Source: Pyrinomonadaceae bacterium
GTDB lineage: Bacteria; Acidobacteriota; Blastocatellia; Pyrinomonadales; Pyrinomonadaceae
Length of the DNA: 64,000 bases
Assembly: GCA_036277115.1 (NCBI GenBank)
Contig: DASUNM010000023.1
Location: forward strand, 1,116,001-1,180,000
Direction: 5' to 3'
The position numbers and the translations under genes are program-made. Under the pieces are notes generated by a model that worked only from the letters and a program-made list of their open reading frames with translations, ran no database searches and was not told the origin of the DNA. Shown here piece by piece: positions 25,844 to 33,517 of this stretch (positions are counted from its first letter, which is position 1; each line of letters starts with the position of its first letter).

Positions 25844-26794
25844 GTGCAACTACCTTTTCAGCTTCCTGACAAAAAAGAATTCGATGCCGTCGGCTTCGGC
25901 TTGAATGCTGTCGATCATTTGGTCGTTGTCCCGGAATATCCCCAGTTCGACACGAAAATTAGATTGACGGAACACAAAGAGTCCGCGGGCGGGCAAACAG
26001 CGACTGCGATGGTGGCGTTGCAGCGGCTCGGGATGAAGACTGCGTATGCCGGCAGGTTTGGTTCGGATGACGCCGGCAGGTTTGGTCGCGAGTCCCTGGT
26101 TTCAGACGGCGTCAACGTCGATCACGCCGAGACGATTGATGGTGCAACTAACCAAATCGCCTTCATCATTATCGACGAACGTTCCGGAGAGCGCACCATC
26201 ATTTGGGATCGCGACGAACGCCTTTCTTACCGGGCTGATGAAGTGCCGAGGGACTTAGCAGGCCGGGGCCGTGTCCTGCATATCGATGCGCACGATCCGC
26301 CCGCATGTGTAGCCATGGCGCGCGCAGCGCACAACGCGGGCGCGGTTGTCACGGCTGACATCGACAACATCTACGAAGGCCTGCCGGAATTGCTCCCATT
26401 GATTGATGTGCTGATTACCTCCTCGGAGTTTCCGCATCGCTTGACCGGGATCAGCGACTTGCGCGAATCGTTGACTGAAATCGAATCGCGCTATGGCTGT
26501 GCCATAGTCGGTGCGACGCTCGGCGCACGCGGTGCGATGGTTTATTGCGAAGGTCAATTCATCGAATCACCCGCGTTCGCGGTTCCCGGCGCCTGTCGCG
26601 ACACAACCGGCGCCGGCGATGCCTTTCACGCGGGATTTATTTACGGAATGTTAAGCGGTGCAGACCTCGAAGCGTGTCTGAAGTTTGGAAACGCCGTAGC
26701 TGCTTTAAAGTGTCGGGCGTTGGGCGGGCGCGCGGCTTTGCCGGGCGTTGAAGAGCTCATGGAGTTCATGTCAAACGCAGAGCCTAATGCTTGA
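25844..26794 (+). CDS. PfkB-family carbohydrate kinase
   Basis: 316-residue kinase of the ribokinase family, phosphorylating a sugar or nucleoside with ATP in the cytoplasm. The start is GTG 25844. The first signature (Gly-Gly-Gln-Thr-Ala-Thr-Ala near residue 50) and the second signature Asp-Thr-Thr-Gly-Ala-Gly-Asp-Ala-Phe-His-Ala-Gly (about residues 253-264), with the catalytic Asp in Gly-Ala-Gly-Asp, are both present. The substrate cannot be assigned. Its 3' end overlaps the convergent LolA-like gene by 11 bases. Confidence 0.9.
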   Translation: MQLPFQLPDKKEFDAVGFGLNAVDHLVVVPEYPQFDTKIRLTEHKESAGGQTATAMVALQRLGMKTAYAGRFGSDDAGRFGRESLVSDGVNVDHAETIDGATNQIAFIIIDERSGERTIIWDRDERLSYRADEVPRDLAGRGRVLHIDAHDPPACVAMARAAHNAGAVVTADIDNIYEGLPELLPLIDVLITSSEFPHRLTGISDLRESLTEIESRYGCAIVGATLGARGAMVYCEGQFIESPAFAVPGACRDTTGAGDAFHAGFIYGMLSGADLEACLKFGNAVAALKCRALGGRAALPGVEELMEFMSNAEPNA

Positions 26795-27472
26795 AGGCAA
26801 GTTTGTCAGGTAGAACATCTACGTTGACTTGCGGCTCGTACTGGATCGTCAGCTCCACCTCCACCTTTCCGGACCTTTTCTCAAACAGCTTAACGAGCAG
26901 GAACGTCTTCTTATCTATCCAAAGGGTAACCCGAGTGTTCATCCAATCCGTGCCTTCAATGCGATACGCAGGTCTGCCGCTAACCTTCTCTTCAGTGACC
27001 AAACTCAACTCGGTCAGATTCTGCACGCGCCGGGTATCCCCCAAATTCTGAAAGAGCATGCTTGGGACTACGATGGCCGATTGGCTCGAAACTCCTGTCG
27101 CGCCCGCCAAGGCCTGTCCGAGAGTCTCGTAATATCTGGTTTCAGGTTTTATGGACCACCAACTTCTGATAGAAACGCCGTCGCGCCATACGATAAACCT
27201 TTCCGCCCTGAGATCGCTGTCCTCGGTAAATTCAAAACGGAAACGCGAGGGCCGCACAAAGGCCGTGGTAAAAGGTTTTATGACAACCCGATTGCCGGAC
27301 CCTCTAAAAAAGACTTCTTTTACCCTGCCCTTATCCATGTAGCTGTTACAAGACATATAGACGGAACCATTCGATCCAGAACTTCCTTCGCCGAAATCGT
27401 TTCCTTTTGCTGTGAGTAGCCGCGAACCGGGATCAACAGCACTAACAAACAAAGCAGAAGCAGTCGTTTCAT
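26784..27472 (-). pseudogene. LolA-like outer-membrane lipoprotein-sorting protein, frameshifted
   Basis: The mature part (from about 27360 down to the stop at 26784) reads as a LolA/DUF4292-like protein: Tyr-Met-Ser-Cys-Asn-Ser-Tyr-Met-Asp-Lys-Gly, then a beta-rich half-barrel ending Asp-Val-Leu-Pro-Asp-Lys-Leu-Ala-Phe-Lys-His. The natural start is in another frame: ATG 27472 follows AAAGGAGG and encodes a clear signal peptide (Met-Lys-Arg-Leu-Leu-Leu-Leu-Cys-Leu-Leu) and Lys-Glu-Val-Leu-Asp-Arg-Met-Val. That frame runs into a stop at about 27320. Adding one base near 27363-27367 joins both halves. Either a recent frameshift or a sequence error. The gene follows the MFS transporter gene by 36 bases. 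Confidence 0.75.
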
Positions 27473-27508
27473 CGTAGTGTTCGCCTCCTTTGAGCTGTCG
27501 CCTCAATC

Positions 27509-28774
27509 TCAAGACGCTTTCAGCACCTGCGCTGTCACCTCTTTGTTGCCGTGAACCCGCATAAAATACATCGCGACCAGGAACCCGGCGAATTGAATCA
27601 CGGCCGCCGTCCAGAACGTGCGAAAGATCGACGCATCGCTCATGTGGTGCGGTAGCCGATCGACGCCGACGTAGGCGATGGTGCTGTAAATCAGAAACGC
27701 GGCCATTGACGGACCGACCGCGCGGCCCAGGCTGGCGACTGATTGAGTGACACCGAGCACCACACCCTGTTCGCTGGCGCTCGCACACTTCGACGCGAGA
27801 CTGGTGAGCGACGGCGCGTTCAAAGCGTTTCCCACTGAATTGATCGCGCCGGTTACCAGAACCCCCAGCAGTCCCATCGCCGGACCAACAAAGGGGACAA
27901 CGAGGAGGCTTCCGGTGAACATGAGCGTCCCTGCCACGACCAGCTTCGCCTCGCCAAAGCGCTTCACCAGTTTTCCAATCAAGGCGCCCTGCACGAACGC
28001 CGAGATGATTCCCACGAACACGAAAATCCAGCCGCTCTGAAACGCGTCGTAACCAAGACGGAAGACCATGAACAGCGTGAACACCGCCGTCAGAATCGAA
28101 AACGCGACAACCGACAAAAAGTAGATCGTGAGCACCAGACTGAGGCGCGGGTTCTTGAAGGCGTTGATGACTTGAGCCCAACTCCGGCCGGTGGCCGCGG
28201 AGACGCGGGCGGGATGATCGGGCGTCACGGTTTCCGGCAGAGTGAAATACAGAAGTATTGCGTTAGCGAAAGCGAGAGCGCCCGCGAACATAAACGGCAC
28301 ATGCACACCCCAGCGGCTCATGACGCCGCCGATCGCCGGACCAAACACGAACCCGAGACCGAAAGCCGCGCCAATCAACCCCATTCCCTTCGCGCGATTT
28401 TCCGGCGTCGTGACGTCGGCGATGTAGGCTTGTGCGGTTGAAATATTTCCGCCGGAGATGCCGTCGATGATTCTTCCGAGAAACAGCATCCACAGCGTCG
28501 TCGCAAATCCCATCACGAAGAAACCGAGACTGGTGCCCAACAGGCTGATCAGAAGTACCGGCCGGCGCCCATGCTTGTCTGACAAACGTCCCAGCACCGG
28601 CGAAAAGATCAGTTGCATCACTGAGTATGAGGCGAAAAGCAGTCCTACTCCGCGCGGCGTCGCTCCAAAGCGCGTGCCTTCGGCGTAGTACGGCAGCACC
28701 GGAATGACAATCCCGAACCCGACCAGGTCGATGAAAACCGTGACGAAGATTACGAGGAGGGGTGAGCGCTTCAT
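27509..28774 (-). CDS. MFS transporter, TetA / drug-efflux type
   Basis: 421-residue inner-membrane antiporter with 12 predicted helices. The N-terminus Pro-Leu-Leu-Val-Ile-Phe-Val-Thr-Val-Phe-Ile-Asp-Leu-Val-Gly-Phe and the loop 2-3 motif Gly-Arg-Leu-Ser-Asp-Lys-His-Gly-Arg-Arg-Pro-Val (about residues 62-73) are typical of the TetA/multidrug proton antiporters. The motif Gly-Ala-Ala-Phe-Gly-Leu-Gly-Phe-Val-Phe-Gly-Pro in helix 5 (about residue 135) is the antiporter signature. The substrate is unknown. Confidence 0.9.
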   Translation of the reverse strand: MKRSPLLVIFVTVFIDLVGFGIVIPVLPYYAEGTRFGATPRGVGLLFASYSVMQLIFSPVLGRLSDKHGRRPVLLISLLGTSLGFFVMGFATTLWMLFLGRIIDGISGGNISTAQAYIADVTTPENRAKGMGLIGAAFGLGFVFGPAIGGVMSRWGVHVPFMFAGALAFANAILLYFTLPETVTPDHPARVSAATGRSWAQVINAFKNPRLSLVLTIYFLSVVAFSILTAVFTLFMVFRLGYDAFQSGWIFVFVGIISAFVQGALIGKLVKRFGEAKLVVAGTLMFTGSLLVVPFVGPAMGLLGVLVTGAINSVGNALNAPSLTSLASKCASASEQGVVLGVTQSVASLGRAVGPSMAAFLIYSTIAYVGVDRLPHHMSDASIFRTFWTAAVIQFAGFLVAMYFMRVHGNKEVTAQVLKAS

Positions 28775-28788
28775 AACTTGGTTTCAAG

Positions 28789-28911
28789 TTCCAAGTTTCA
28801 GGTTTCAGGTTTCAGGTTTCAGGTTTCAAGTTATCCAACCATCGGGTCAGCGAGTAGACCAATAGAAATTCGCTCTAACTTTGAACTTGAAACTTGAAAC
28901 TTGAAACCAGC
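28789..28911. repeat. Inverted heptamer arrays between the MFS and DoxX genes
   Basis: From 28790 to 28833 a seven-base unit (TTTCAGG, with variants TTCAAGT) is repeated about six times. From 28881 to 28909 the inverse unit (ACTTGAA / GAAACTT) is repeated about four times. Together they can form a long variable hairpin. Units are 7 bp with no spacers, so this is not a CRISPR array. It lies between two same-strand genes. Confidence 0.7.
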
Positions 28912-28914
28912 GTG

Positions 28915-29346
28915 TTATCGGCGACTGATCATTCGATCGGCGGACGCCTGACCACCGCCGGCGATGAGAAGCGCCAAAGCCATCCCGACCAATGCCACGG
29001 TGTACTCGATGCCCGAATTCGACATGAAGAAGCCTTTGCTCCAGTGCACCCCCAGCATCGCGGTGAGCATGATGCAGAAGATGAGAAAAGCTCCGACCCG
29101 CGTAAACAGACCGAGCAGAACCAGAATTCCGCCGACCAGTTCGGCGATTGCCGCCGCGCCCATCCAAAGCCATGCCGGCCGCATGAATGGATAAGGCGCC
29201 GGAAAATTCATGAACGCGCGGAGTCCCGGCCCCTCCCAGGAGCCAAACACTTTTTGCGCGCCGTGGGCAATGAAGATAACTCCCAAAGCGAGTCGCAAAG
29301 GCAGCATGGCCCAGGTGGCTGAGGTCGCAGTCAGTTTACGAAGCAT
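28915..29346 (-). CDS. DoxX-family membrane protein
   Basis: 143-residue inner-membrane protein with four predicted helices. The pattern Leu-Arg-Leu-Ala-Leu-Gly-Val-Ile-Phe-Ile-Ala-His-Gly-Ala-Gln-Lys (about residues 17-32) and the later Glu-Leu-Val-Gly-Gly-Ile-Leu-Val-Leu-Leu-Gly near residue 68 are typical of DoxX/DoxD-like proteins, linked to thiosulphate oxidation or redox stress in other bacteria. The role here is not established. Confidence 0.88.
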   Translation of the reverse strand: MLRKLTATSATWAMLPLRLALGVIFIAHGAQKVFGSWEGPGLRAFMNFPAPYPFMRPAWLWMGAAAIAELVGGILVLLGLFTRVGAFLIFCIMLTAMLGVHWSKGFFMSNSGIEYTVALVGMALALLIAGGGQASADRMISRR

Positions 29347-29372
29347 GACTCATAGCCTTTCCAGAAGATGAG

Positions 29373-29460
29373 GTCAGTACCATCTGCGTCAGCAGATGGA
29401 ATAGCAACTTAGTCAACGAGTTGAACCCTTAACCCACCCGCTTACGCATGTGGTACTGAC
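29373..29460. repeat. Inverted pair of REP-type hairpins
   Basis: 29373-29400 (gtcagtaccatctgcg..., minus orientation) and 29433-29460 (cccacccgcttacgcatgtg, then tactgac, plus orientation) are two copies of the hairpin family also seen at 7833-7858. They face each other, a common REP-pair arrangement. They occupy the first part of the 580-base gap between DoxX and the M61 peptidase. Confidence 0.6.
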
Positions 29461-29550
29461 CTTTTGTGTGAATCGTCTCCCAACTATAAATCTGTTTCGG
29501 CGTGTCACCTAGTGTTGTAACCGGCGCGCCAGAGTGCGATGTATCGTGTA

Positions 29551-29712
29551 CTGGTTCAGTTTGAGAGAATCTCTCATTCTCGCCGTGGCCTTAGCGCGGC
29601 GATCAGGTTAGCGGGCCGCGCAGGAAACCGTTTAAACGGTTTCCCTTGCTGGGGCCGCAAGTTGCCACCGGGCTAAAGCCGCGGTGTGAATGAGAAGGGT
29701 CAAAAGTGAACC
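29551..29712. mobile_element. MITE-like dispersed repeat of about 160 bp, copy B
   Basis: Inverted copy of the element at 12637-12797. It starts ctggttcagtttgagag and ends aaaagtgaacc, giving imperfect inverted ends. Inner blocks (gccgcggtg, cgtttaaacggtttcc, cgcggcgatcagg) are shared. No coding potential. Confidence 0.7.
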
Positions 29713-29790
29713 AAGGATCCCGTTATCGACTCACGTAGATATCACCGCTCATTTCCGGTATCGTTCAACACGTCTTGCACAAGAAGTCGG

Positions 29791-29886
29791 CCCCCCTCTC
29801 CGCACGCGGAGAGGGGGTTGGGGGGGGAGAGGTGACGAGCGCGACAACCCCACCCCCCAACCCCTCCCCGCAAGCGGGGAGGGGAG
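29791..29886. mobile_element. MITE-like palindromic element, copy 2
   Basis: Full copy of the palindromic family: left half cccctctccgcacgcggaga, centre gaggtgacgagcgcgacaacc, right half cccctccccgcaagcgggg. It lies just upstream of the M61 peptidase start. The peptidase frame can be read through it, but the signal peptide downstream shows that this part is not coding. Confidence 0.75.
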
Positions 29887-29927
29887 AAAGCCACGTCGCT
29901 AATGAGTTTTTGCAAAGCTCGTTTCGC

Positions 29928-31799
29928 ATGAGGAATCCAGAGACTATGCGCGGGAAAAGATGCCTCGGGGTGGCGCGACTGTGGCTGCTCGTTCTGATCT
30001 GCAGCGCCAGCGCGCTGGCGCAAGCGACAAAGCAGCCTGACATTTCCTTCACGGTATCAATGCCGGAACCCTCAACGCACTTGCTCGATGTGGAAATGAG
30101 GGTGCAGCGCTCCGAACCCAGGTCGCACGTAAATCTGATAATGCCCGTGTGGACGCCGGGCTCGTACATGGTGCGCGAGTTCGCGCGGCACGTGCAGGAG
30201 TTTGCGGCCTTCGATGGAAATGACCGGTCCCTGCCCTGGATCAAAACGAATAAGAACACCTGGCGCATTCAGACTGGCAACGCCCGCGACTATCGGGTCA
30301 CGTATCGTGTTTACGCGAACGAACTGACGGTGCGGGCCAGCGAACTCAATGCAGACCACGCCTTCTGGAACAACGCGACGCTGTTGATGTATCCGGAGGG
30401 CGGACTTAACCAGCCAGTCACGCTGAATATCATTCCGCACGGCAACTGGAAGATCGCGACCGGCCTGCCCTCGACCGGCGAGCCGATGGCCGGCGGGCAC
30501 TGGGCTTTTCGCGCCGAAAATTTCGACATCCTTTATGACTCGCCGGTTGAGGTCAGCAATTTTAAAGAACTGAAATTCGAAGTGCGTGGCGTGCCCCATC
30601 GCATCGTGATCGACGGCGAAGGCAACTACCACCCCGATCGTCTGCTGAACAGTGTGCGGCGGATCGTCGATGCGCAAATTGCGATGTTCGGCGAAATTCC
30701 CTATCGGGATTACACGTTTATTCTGCACCTGCGGGCGAACACTGGCGGTGGTCTCGAGCACCTGAACTCGACGGCGCTTGGCTTTCGGCGCCATGCATTT
30801 ACCACCGAACGCGCATACTTCAACTTCAACTCTTTGGTCTCGCACGAATTCTTTCACCTGTGGAACGTGAAGCGAATTCGGCCCGACCCGCTGGGCCCGT
30901 TCGATTACACGAAAGAAAACTACACGCGGCTGCTTTGGGTCGCGGAGGGAATCACCGAGTATTACGGCAACCTCATGGTGCGCCGCGCCGGTTTGATATC
31001 TGATGCCACGTATCTCGAAATTCTCGCCGCGAACATACAGATTGTTCAGGAGCAGCCGGGCCGTCACCTCGTGAGTGTCGAGGAAGCAAGCTTCGACGCG
31101 TGGATCAAATACTATCGGCCGGATGAAAACTCGATCAATTCATCGGTCTCGTACTACGAGAAGGGTGAGTTGCTCGGGATGCTGCTTGACCTCGAAATTC
31201 GCCGCCGGACAAACGGCGCAAAGTCTCTCGACGATGTCATGCGTAAACTCAATGCTGAGTTCGCAAAGAAAAACCGAAACTACACGCCGGCGGATTTTCA
31301 AAGAATCTGCGAGCAGATTGCCGGTAGCAGCCTGGAACAATTTTTTTCGCGCTACGTCCGCGGGCGCGAAGAGCTTCCGTATAACGACTTCCTTTCCGCC
31401 GCGGGTCTGGCACTCAATACAACCGGAGCTGGCGTCGGGACTCTTATTCCATCAACAAGCTACCTGGGGGCCGACCTTGAAGAAACGGCCGGAACTCTCA
31501 CAATCAAAAACGTGCGCGCGGGCAGTCCCGCTTACGAACAGGGGTTGAACGCTAAAGATCAAATCCTGGCCCTCGACGGTATTCGGGTGAACAAAGATCT
31601 GTTTGAAACGCTGATCCGCGCCAAGCCGCTCGGCAGCGTCGTTCGCGTTACGCTATTTCGAAATGAAGATTTGCGGACATTTGAAATCAAGCTGGGCAAC
31701 CGGGTAAATGTTCCCTACCGGATCGTTCAACTGCCGGCACGGACCGATGGACAAAAGCAAATTTACGAATCGTGGCTGTCACCGACACGCGTGCCGTAG
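29928..31799 (+). CDS. M61-family glycyl aminopeptidase with PDZ domain
   Basis: About 623-residue exported metallopeptidase. The start is ATG 29928 or ATG 29946; a signal peptide follows (hydrophobic Leu-Trp-Leu-Leu-Val-Leu-Ile near residue 17-23, then Ala-Leu-Ala-Gln). The gluzincin motif is His-Glu-Phe-Phe-His, close to residue 305, with the third zinc ligand in Glu-Gly-Ile-Thr-Glu-Tyr-Tyr about 40 residues later. The C-terminus (about 525-600) is a PDZ domain with Gly-Ser-Pro-Ala-Tyr-Glu-Gln-Gly-Leu. M61 enzymes release N-terminal glycine or alanine from peptides in the periplasm. Confidence 0.9.
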   Translation: MRNPETMRGKRCLGVARLWLLVLICSASALAQATKQPDISFTVSMPEPSTHLLDVEMRVQRSEPRSHVNLIMPVWTPGSYMVREFARHVQEFAAFDGNDRSLPWIKTNKNTWRIQTGNARDYRVTYRVYANELTVRASELNADHAFWNNATLLMYPEGGLNQPVTLNIIPHGNWKIATGLPSTGEPMAGGHWAFRAENFDILYDSPVEVSNFKELKFEVRGVPHRIVIDGEGNYHPDRLLNSVRRIVDAQIAMFGEIPYRDYTFILHLRANTGGGLEHLNSTALGFRRHAFTTERAYFNFNSLVSHEFFHLWNVKRIRPDPLGPFDYTKENYTRLLWVAEGITEYYGNLMVRRAGLISDATYLEILAANIQIVQEQPGRHLVSVEEASFDAWIKYYRPDENSINSSVSYYEKGELLGMLLDLEIRRRTNGAKSLDDVMRKLNAEFAKKNRNYTPADFQRICEQIAGSSLEQFFSRYVRGREELPYNDFLSAAGLALNTTGAGVGTLIPSTSYLGADLEETAGTLTIKNVRAGSPAYEQGLNAKDQILALDGIRVNKDLFETLIRAKPLGSVVRVTLFRNEDLRTFEIKLGNRVNVPYRIVQLPARTDGQKQIYESWLSPTRVP

Positions 31800-31825
31800 A
31801 TGCGCCTCTGAATTCGTTTCTCTCA

Positions 31826-32803
31826 ATGAAGTCGAAACTTCTCGTACTTGCGTGTCACCTGTGCCTGCCGGTGCTTGTCCTGCTCACCACAGGACCGATT
31901 CATGCTGTTGGTGAAAGTCATTCAGTATCAGCGGCTGGTTTAGTTCAGTCGGCGCGTTCATCTGCGGTTGAGACGGTTCAGTTTCACAGCCCGCTCGTCG
32001 GAAAGACCCTGCCATACAACGTTGTATTGCCGGCGGACTATCGCGCATCGCGGGTCACGCGTTATCCGGTTCTTTATCTGCTGCACGGACTGACTGGCCA
32101 TTATTCAGACTGGCTGACGCGTTCGAATGTCGCGGATTACGCTTCAACATATCGAATCATCGTCGTCATGCCGGAAGGAAACGATGGCTGGTACACGGAC
32201 AGCGCGACCGTCGCGAGCGATAAGTACGAGAGTTACTTCATTCGGGAGCTGCTTCCCGACGTGCAGAAGCGTTATCGCACAATCGAGAGTCGCTATGGCC
32301 GCGGCGTGGCCGGTTTGTCGATGGGCGGATACGGCGCGCTGAAGTTTGGTTTGAAGTATCCGGCGATGTTCGCCTTTGCCGGTTCGATGAGCGGCGCATT
32401 GCGTCCTGCCACCTGGACTGAAGAAGAATTGAAGGATTTTAAGGCGATTCGCGACTCGGTGTTTGGCGTCTTTGGTCCCATGGACTCAGAGACGCGGAAG
32501 GCAAACGACATTCAACAACTCGCGCGCAACGCGTCAGCCGCGCGGATTTCTTCGCTGCCGTACTTTTATCTCGACTGCGGAACCGAAGACGTGTTGGCCA
32601 ACGACAACGCACGATACGCGGCGCTCCTGCATGAAAAGAAGATCGCGCACGAGTACCGGCAATTACCCGGCAATCACAATTGGCAGTACTGGGATCAGCA
32701 GGTGCAGGAAGTTCTGAAGATTGCGGCTGAGAAACTAAAGGCGAAATGGCATCGCCCACCCAGACCCACCCATCACCTACCCACTCAGGGCCCACCTTTG
32801 TAA
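31826..32803 (+). CDS. Secreted alpha/beta esterase (esterase D / S-formylglutathione hydrolase type)
   Basis: 325-residue hydrolase starting at ATG 31826, 27 bases after the M61 stop, so probably co-transcribed. A signal peptide covers residues 1-26. The nucleophile elbow is Gly-Leu-Ser-Met-Gly-Gly-Tyr-Gly near residue 155, Asp lies in Asp-Cys-Gly-Thr-Glu-Asp near 250, and His in Gly-Asn-His-Asn-Trp near 287. Related enzymes hydrolyse acyl groups from sugars or trehalose-type esters. The C-terminal tail is Pro/His-rich and is encoded by a heptamer-like cccaccca tract (32750-32795), so it may be an unfolded extension added by repeat DNA. Its end overlaps the convergent gene by 19 bases. Confidence 0.87.
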   Translation: MKSKLLVLACHLCLPVLVLLTTGPIHAVGESHSVSAAGLVQSARSSAVETVQFHSPLVGKTLPYNVVLPADYRASRVTRYPVLYLLHGLTGHYSDWLTRSNVADYASTYRIIVVMPEGNDGWYTDSATVASDKYESYFIRELLPDVQKRYRTIESRYGRGVAGLSMGGYGALKFGLKYPAMFAFAGSMSGALRPATWTEEELKDFKAIRDSVFGVFGPMDSETRKANDIQQLARNASAARISSLPYFYLDCGTEDVLANDNARYAALLHEKKIAHEYRQLPGNHNWQYWDQQVQEVLKIAAEKLKAKWHRPPRPTHHLPTQGPPL

Positions 32804-33405
32804 ACGAAATTATACCGGGGGGTCCCCCATTCAGTAACGAATTGGCGATCTTTTACCGCTGGTAAGAATATGACATTCCGTGCTGCCTGGATGCAGCGTT
32901 GGTCAACCTTGGTCCCCAGTCCGCTTAACAGCTTAATCTCACCTACCGATCCATCCGCTCGATACTCGACTGAGAGGCTGACGGTTCCATTCCGCTGCTG
33001 CGGTGGCAGGTCTGTTTGCGCCGGGTGCACAAAGAAAAGCGTCTTCGCGGGACGATCCGCCAGCGGTACCTTGTAAGACTTCTCGATTCCTTCAACGAAA
33101 AGGGTTGCAAAAGCCCCGCGGGACTTTTGGTCACCTTTTTGAAGTAGCTTGTTGCCGGCTTCTCGCAACCGATTCCACCAATCACACTCTTCCGAAGTAC
33201 AGGGCTCAGTTGCCGCGGGAATCTCCGTATAGTGCCGAATTTGAAGCCCGCTTGAACCCACCTTCGTTGTTCGGGTTTTGGTGTCTTGGGCGGACGCGGG
33301 GACCGTCATCAAAAGAAACGCGCAGCAGAGAAGACTCGCTCCGAGTGAAGCACGCCTCTGAAACGAGAGGAAGACCGCCCCCAGAGTAGTATTCCTCTTC
33401 CCCAT
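32785..33405 (-). CDS. Exported protein with TonB C-terminal-like domain
   Basis: About 206 residues from ATG 33405, with a signal peptide ending near Pro-Ala-Ser-Ala-Gln (TTG 33456 is a less likely start). The C-terminal 80 residues match the TonB/energy-transducer fold: Val-Ser-Leu-Ser-Val-Glu-Tyr-Arg-Ala-Asp-Gly-Ser-Val, then Ala-Ala-Arg-Asn-Val-Ile-Phe-Leu-Pro-Ala. There is no N-terminal membrane anchor followed by the usual proline-rich spacer, so it is a stand-alone TonB-like domain, a frequent Acidobacteriota type. It follows the beta-lactamase-fold gene on the same strand with a 113-base gap. Confidence 0.72.
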   Translation of the reverse strand: MGKRNTTLGAVFLSFQRRASLGASLLCCAFLLMTVPASAQDTKTRTTKVGSSGLQIRHYTEIPAATEPCTSEECDWWNRLREAGNKLLQKGDQKSRGAFATLFVEGIEKSYKVPLADRPAKTLFFVHPAQTDLPPQQRNGTVSLSVEYRADGSVGEIKLLSGLGTKVDQRCIQAARNVIFLPAVKDRQFVTEWGTPRYNFVYKGGP

Positions 33406-33517
33406 CCCGAATTGCGATGCGATTGCGAAGGTCACGTCCCCGGTTTTACTTTCCAAAGGCGTTTACGAACAGTAAACAAATTCTCTCTCAATCTCGAGTT
33501 TTTGACCATGGATGTTC

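Noticed and set aside
26784..28181. A 465-residue frame joining the LolA-like gene to part of the transporter gene
   Set aside because: Its first half is an off-frame reading of the MFS transporter. The signal peptide at 27472 in another frame shows the real start.
28789..28911. Possible CRISPR array
   Set aside because: Units are seven bases with no spacers, and the second half is inverted; no cas genes are present.
29775..29927. Upstream extension of the M61 peptidase
   Set aside because: The added residues come from a palindromic repeat element; a proper signal peptide starts at 29928 or 29946.
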